Assembly: GCA_902478725.1 (NCBI GenBank)
Contig: CABSMD010000085.1
Span: 1 to 9,518 of the forward strand
From: an uncultured Clostridia bacterium
Lineage (GTDB): Bacteria; Bacillota; Clostridia; HGM11514
Direction: 5' to 3'
DNA: 9,518 bases
Shown in pieces: positions 5,718 through 9,518 of this stretch. The position numbers were made by a program, and so were the translations under genes. Each line of letters opens with the position of its first letter. Position 1 is the stretch's first letter. The notes below the pieces were generated by a model. The model made no database searches. It worked only from the letters and a program-made list of their open reading frames with translations, and was not told where the DNA came from.

Positions 5718-7241
5718 ATGGCAAAAGCAATGATTTATCCAGCGGGAAAAGAAGTAGTTTTCCATCCGCCTGTTCTATTGTATGAGCTTGTCAGGCAGGC
5801 GGGCATAACGCTCTCCGCTCCTTGCGGCGGGAACCATACCTGCGGCAAATGTATCGTCCGTGCGGGCGGGGCGTTAAGCCCCGTGACGGAGGAAGAACGC
5901 GTGCTGCTGCGTGGGCGGGACGGCAGGCTGGCCTGTATGGCGCAAGCGGTGGGGGACGTTGCCGTCCAGCTGAACGATAGCGCGCAGGCCAGTATCGTAA
6001 CCGGGGAGCAGGGAAGATACCCCACAGTGAGAACCGGTGGATACGGCGCGGCGGTCGATATCGGCACCACCACCATCTGTATGTATTTGCTGGAATTCTC
6101 AAGCGGCCGGCGGTTGGACACCCTGACCGCACTGAACCGCCAGCAGGCGTATGGGGCGGATGTGATTGCACGCATCCAGCACGATTCCAAAGAACATATT
6201 TTGCATGAATGCATCATCGCCCAGCTCAACGACATGCTGTCGGAGCTGAAGGCCAATAACAATATCGCATCGCTTGACGGCATTGCGGTTGCGGCCAATA
6301 CAACCATGCTGCATTTCCTACTGGGGCTGGATGCCTCAGGCATCGCGGTTGCACCGTTTACGCCTGTTACGCTGAAGCGCGTTGGTATCCCCGCGCACCA
6401 GATTGGAATTTTGGAGGATTGCCAGGTGGATATCCTGCCCGGTATCGCGGCCTACGTCGGCGCGGACATCACTGCGGGCCTTTTGACATCCGGCCTTGCG
6501 GACAGGGAATCGCCTGCCCTGCTGCTCGACATCGGTACCAACGGCGAGATCGCGCTCGGCGGTAAGGATAAAATATACTGTTGCGGTACGGCGGCCGGCC
6601 CGGCCTTTGAGGGGGCTAACCTCTCCTGCGGGACGGGAAGCGTCGCCGGGGCGATTAGCCATGTGGAGTACGACGGGGAAGAGTTGCAGCTGCAAACCAT
6701 CTTTGGCCGTCCGCCTGTGGGCCTGTGTGGATCGGCAGTGATTGATCTGATCGCGATCCTCCTGTCAAACGGCCTGATTGACGAGACCGGCAGGCTGGAG
6801 GGGGAGGGGTCCCTGTCCCGTTACCTGTTTGAGACCGAAACCGGCGAGCCTGCCTTCTCAGTATGCGACGGGGTGTACCTGACCCAGCGTGATATCCGTG
6901 AAATCCAGCTTGCCAAGGCGGCGATTGCGGCGGGCATTGCGGTGCTGCAAAAAAAGTCCAGCATCGGAACGATCGGCAAAATCATGATCGCCGGGGGCTT
7001 CGGCTACCATATCAACTATCAAAATGCGGTGACAGTCGGCCTTCTGCCGGCCATAGCGGAGGAGGATGTCCTCTGCATCGGCAACTCGTCGGTGGACGGC
7101 GCGGCGTTCTGCCTGCTCGACCCGGCCAAGCTGAGGCGGGCGGAGGAGATCGTGGAAAACTGCCAATACATCGAGCTGTCCTGCGACCCTGATTTTCAGG
7201 AGGCGTATATCGAACAGATGTATTTCGGGGAGGAATGCCAG
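5718..7241 (+). CDS. 2Fe-2S/ASKHA protein of the RACo family (DUF4445)
   Basis: The 508-residue product resembles RACo-type reductive activators, which use ATP and a 2Fe-2S cluster to return oxidised corrinoid proteins to Co(I). The N-terminal ferredoxin domain (about 1-90) has C36, C42, C45 and C73, the plant-type C-x5-C-x2-C-xn-C pattern. The ASKHA ATPase part shows VDIGTTTI (113-120) and LLDIGTNGEIAL (269-280) as the two phosphate loops, GPAFEGANLSCG (294-305), and IAGGFG (424-429) near the adenosine site. It is about 120 residues shorter than my recollection of RACo. The start at 5718 follows AGGGGG (5706-5711); an in-frame ATG at 5586 would run back through both promoters. No corrinoid protein or methyltransferase gene is in the window, so its partner is unknown. 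The stop codon (7242-7244) overlaps the next gene's GTG start. Confidence 0.85.
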
Positions 7242-7729
7242 TGAATAACCTCATCCTGATCGGGATGCCGGGAAGCGGCAAAAGCACCATCGGCGTCCTG
7301 CTTGCAAAGGCGCTGGGCAGGGGATTTTTGGATACCGATCTTGTGATCCAGGAAACCTATGGTTGCCTGCTCCAGGACCTGATAAACCAGCGCGGTCTCC
7401 GGGGCTTTCTGCAAGCGGAGGAGGAGGCGATCTGCTCCATCCGTCCTAAAAACTGCGTCATCGCGACTGGTGGGAGCGCGGTGTGCTCGCCGCGCACCAT
7501 GGAATATTTGCGGACATTAGGCCGTATCATTTACTTAGATGTGCCGCTTGATGAGATCGAACGGCGGGTGAAAAATATCACCACGCGCGGCATTGTGATG
7601 GAAACGGGGGAGAGCCTGCGCGACGTGTACCGTACGCGCGAGCCGCTTTACCGGCGTTATGCGGATTGCGTCTGCCATGGAGAAGCGGTTGAGGAGACCG
7701 TGGACGCGGTCTTGCAGATAATAAAGTAG
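7241..7729 (+). CDS. Shikimate-kinase-like P-loop kinase
   Basis: A small cytosolic NMP-kinase-fold protein of 162 residues. I prefer the GTG at 7241 over the ATG at 7235. GGGGAGG (7227-7233) lies 7 nt from the GTG but only 1 nt from the ATG, and the GTG gives a 4-nt overlap with the upstream stop. Features: Walker A GMPGSGKST (8-16), FLDTD (29-33), ATGGS (75-79), lid arginine R116 and REPLYRRYAD (133-142). These resemble AroK. However, the arginine that binds the shikimate carboxylate (the FR of GE..FR..E; R58 in the M. tuberculosis enzyme) is L57 here, and the GGG loop is GGS. The DTD and REPLY parts are retained. It may phosphorylate shikimate poorly or act on another substrate, so no gene symbol is given. 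No other aromatic-pathway gene is nearby. Confidence 0.8.
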   Translation: MNNLILIGMPGSGKSTIGVLLAKALGRGFLDTDLVIQETYGCLLQDLINQRGLRGFLQAEEEAICSIRPKNCVIATGGSAVCSPRTMEYLRTLGRIIYLDVPLDEIERRVKNITTRGIVMETGESLRDVYRTREPLYRRYADCVCHGEAVEETVDAVLQIIK

Positions 7730-7743
7730 GGGAGGTCTTTTTT

Positions 7744-8691
7744 ATGGAAAGAACGTATTTACTGCCGAAGGACGGGGCGTTTTACAAAGCGAACCTGCAT
7801 TGCCACACCAACGTGTCGGACGGCAGGCTGACGCCGGAGGAGGTCAAACGGGTGTATCAGGACAGAGGCTATCAAATCGTCGCCTACACCGACCACCACC
7901 ATTGTGTCAACCATTCCGACCTCAATGATGAGGATTTTTTGGCGCTGGTCGGGTTCGAGGTAGATATCAACCAACAATCGTCCCGCCTGACGAATGCGGC
8001 AAAAACCTATCATTTTAACCTGTACGATACCGACCCGGCGGTGCCGAAGGAGATCACACAGCCGCAGCAGCGTTATGAAGACATCGGTTACATCAATCGT
8101 TATATTAATGAAATGGCTGGCCGCGGCTTTTTGGTTTGTTATAACCATCCCTATTGGTCGGTGCAGAATTATGATGATTACAAAGACCTGCGCGGCTGCT
8201 TTGCAATGGAGATCTATAACCACGGCTGTGAGCTGGAGGGGTTGTACGGCTACAATCCCCAGGCCTATGATGAGATGCTGCGCACTGGCAACCGCCTGTA
8301 TTGCGTCGCGACGGATGACAATCATAACCGCGCCGAACCGGACTCCTGGTATTGGGATTCCTGCGGCGGTTTTACCATGATAAAAGCGGAGTCGCTTTCC
8401 TATGGCGCGGTGATCGACGCCTTGCGTCGGGGGCATTTTTACGCCTCGACCGGCCCTGAGATCCATGAAATATACATAGAAGACGGAGTCCTCCACATCG
8501 CCTGTTCGGAGGTGGACAAAATCTATGTCTTAACCGAGGGCCGCCGGTGTCACATTGAGGTATCGGAGGGCGGCGCTCCCTTGCGCGGCGCGTCTTTTCG
8601 GCTAAATGGGCAAGAGGGGTATGTCCGTGTCCATTGCCGTGATAAAAACGGGAATCACGCCGACTCCAACGCATACTTTTTAGAGCAGTAA
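7744..8691 (+). CDS. PHP-domain metal-dependent phosphoesterase
   Basis: A 315-residue soluble protein whose N-terminal part is a PHP domain, a metal-dependent phosphoesterase fold also found in histidinol phosphatase, TrpH/RNase AM and polymerase PHP modules. Likely metal ligands are H19 and H21 (NLHCHTNVSDG), D26, D50 and H51 (YTDHH), E72, H90, H135 (CYNHPYW), D191 and H194 (ATDDNHN). Residues from about 240 on are predicted to be beta-rich and carry no motif I recognise. No signal peptide or membrane segment is seen. The start at 7744 has GGGGAGGT 7 nt upstream, 14 nt after the kinase gene. The substrate is unknown; the neighbours do not decide between nucleotide, sugar-phosphate or other phosphoesters. 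All key PHP ligands are present, so it is probably an active enzyme. Confidence 0.85.
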   Translation: MERTYLLPKDGAFYKANLHCHTNVSDGRLTPEEVKRVYQDRGYQIVAYTDHHHCVNHSDLNDEDFLALVGFEVDINQQSSRLTNAAKTYHFNLYDTDPAVPKEITQPQQRYEDIGYINRYINEMAGRGFLVCYNHPYWSVQNYDDYKDLRGCFAMEIYNHGCELEGLYGYNPQAYDEMLRTGNRLYCVATDDNHNRAEPDSWYWDSCGGFTMIKAESLSYGAVIDALRRGHFYASTGPEIHEIYIEDGVLHIACSEVDKIYVLTEGRRCHIEVSEGGAPLRGASFRLNGQEGYVRVHCRDKNGNHADSNAYFLEQ

Positions 8692-8720
8692 GACTATAAA
8701 AAAGGAAAGAGGGCTGATGT

Positions 8721-9518
8721 ATGGAATGGCTTGAAATTTTAAAGGCGGCGATCTTGGGGATTATTCAGGGAATTACCGAATGGCTGCCGGTCAGCAGTAC
8801 CGGGCATATGATCCTGGCGGATGAGTTCATTAAGATGAACTGTACCAAAGATTTTATGGACATGTTTTTGGTGGTTGTGCAGTTTGGCTCGATATTGGCG
8901 GTGGTTGTGTTGTTTTTCCATAAGCTCAACCCGTTTTCGCCCAAAAAAACGAGCGCACAAAAGCGCGATACCATCTCTTTGTGGTTGAAGGTGCTGGTGG
9001 GTGTCATCCCGGCGGGGATCATCGGTGTGCTGTTTGAGGATAAGATTGACGCGCTGTTTTATAACGCGTTTGTGGTCGCTATCGCACTGATCGTCTATGG
9101 TATCCTGTTTATCGTGCTGGAAAAACGCAAAAGAAAGCCGGTGGTCAATGATCTGTCGCAGCTGACCTATAAAACGGCGCTGTTGATTGGCGTGTTTCAG
9201 ATTTTGGCGCTGATTCCGGGTACTTCACGATCGGGCTCGACCATCCTGGGCGCGATCATCTTGGGTACTTCGCGCACGGTCGCTGCGGAATTCTCCTTCT
9301 TTTTGGCGGTGCCGGTCATGCTGGGGGCGAGCGCGGTCAAGCTCCTGAGCTTCGGATTTTCATTTACCGGGATGGAACTGGCTATTTTGCTGACGGGGCT
9401 GGTCGTGGCGTTTGTGGTATCGCTGTTTGCGATCCGGTTTTTAATGGACTTTATCAAAAAGCACGATTTCAAGCCGTTTGGATATTACCGGATCATCCTA
9501 GGTATCATCGTGTTATTG
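8721..9518 (+). CDS. uppP: Undecaprenyl-diphosphate phosphatase UppP/BacA (3' end cut)
   Basis: Integral membrane enzyme that dephosphorylates undecaprenyl diphosphate, recycling the lipid carrier of peptidoglycan and other wall polymers; overexpression is known to give bacitracin resistance. The reading frame stays open for 266 codons to the window edge, close to the family length of about 270-290, so only a short C-terminus is missing. Motif 1 is QGITEWLPVSSTGH (16-29), including E20, S25/S26 and H29. Motif 2 is PGTSRSGSTI (166-175) with R170. Several hydrophobic segments alternate with short basic loops such as EKRKRKP. The start at 8721 has AGAGGG 7 nt upstream; the ATG at 8717 is out of frame and quickly stops. 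It lies 29 nt after the PHP gene, probably in the same transcript. Confidence 0.95.
   Translation, partial: MEWLEILKAAILGIIQGITEWLPVSSTGHMILADEFIKMNCTKDFMDMFLVVVQFGSILAVVVLFFHKLNPFSPKKTSAQKRDTISLWLKVLVGVIPAGIIGVLFEDKIDALFYNAFVVAIALIVYGILFIVLEKRKRKPVVNDLSQLTYKTALLIGVFQILALIPGTSRSGSTILGAIILGTSRTVAAEFSFFLAVPVMLGASAVKLLSFGFSFTGMELAILLTGLVVAFVVSLFAIRFLMDFIKKHDFKPFGYYRIILGIIVLL

Noticed and set aside
5547..5765. N-terminal extension of FapR to an upstream in-frame ATG at 5765
   Set aside because: The extension would cross the fapR promoter, the palindrome and the start of the divergent gene. The ATG at 5546 has an AGGAG and matches the usual FapR length.
5735..6343. 202-codon open frame on the minus strand opposite the RACo-like gene
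   Set aside because: Serine-rich, low-complexity translation with no motif, antisense to the ferredoxin and ASKHA coding sequence.
7759..8496. 245-codon open frame on the minus strand opposite the PHP gene
   Set aside because: Antisense shadow of a gene with all PHP metal ligands in place; the translation resembles no family I know.
1..9518. Mobile elements, CRISPR repeats, tRNA or rRNA genes
   Set aside because: No transposase or integrase motifs, regular direct repeats, terminal inverted repeats or tRNA-like cloverleaf sequence seen. Nearly all bases are accounted for by housekeeping-type genes.

Overview
The window carries two divergently transcribed gene groups from what looks like a low-GC-lineage Gram-positive (Firmicutes), most likely a member of the class Clostridia with fairly GC-rich coding DNA. 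The reasons are strong AGGAGG-type ribosome binding sites, FapR control of lipid synthesis, FabK as the enoyl-ACP reductase, and a gene order fapR-plsX-fabH-fabK-fabD-fabG-acpP that I recall from Clostridioides-type genomes. Species cannot be named from the sequence alone.

Left part, minus strand (5546 down to 1): a tightly packed type II fatty acid synthesis operon. FapR is the malonyl-CoA-sensing repressor. PlsX makes acyl-phosphate for phospholipid synthesis. FabD loads malonate onto ACP, FabH starts the chain, FabG and FabK do the two reductions, and AcpP (cut by the left edge) carries the chain. The dehydratase, the elongating ketosynthase and acetyl-CoA carboxylase are not in the window; fabF would be expected just beyond the left edge. 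Genes overlap or nearly touch (plsX/fabH 14 nt, fabK/fabD 4 nt, fabD/fabG 1 nt apart). The exceptions are about 100 nt before fabK and about 48 nt before acpP, where an apparent internal promoter lies.

Middle (5547-5717): a 171-base divergent control region. It holds a near-consensus minus-strand promoter followed by a 19-bp palindrome that resembles a FapR operator, placed between the predicted transcription start and the fapR ribosome binding site. A plus-strand extended -10 promoter serves the other group.

Right part, plus strand (5718 to 9518): a second co-directional run. It encodes a 2Fe-2S/ASKHA protein of the RACo (corrinoid-protein reductive activator) family, a shikimate-kinase-like P-loop kinase that lacks two shikimate-kinase signature features, a PHP-domain metallo-phosphoesterase, and UppP (undecaprenyl-diphosphate phosphatase, cut by the right edge). 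Spacing is -4, 14 and 29 nt, so these are probably co-transcribed, although no pathway obviously links them.

No RNA genes, CRISPR arrays, insertion sequences or phage genes are visible, and no gap without a gene exceeds 300 bases. I see no clear evidence for an undescribed multi-gene system. The most interesting points are the FapR autoregulatory site, the unusual FapR effector pocket, the orphan RACo-like activator and the atypical shikimate-kinase homologue.
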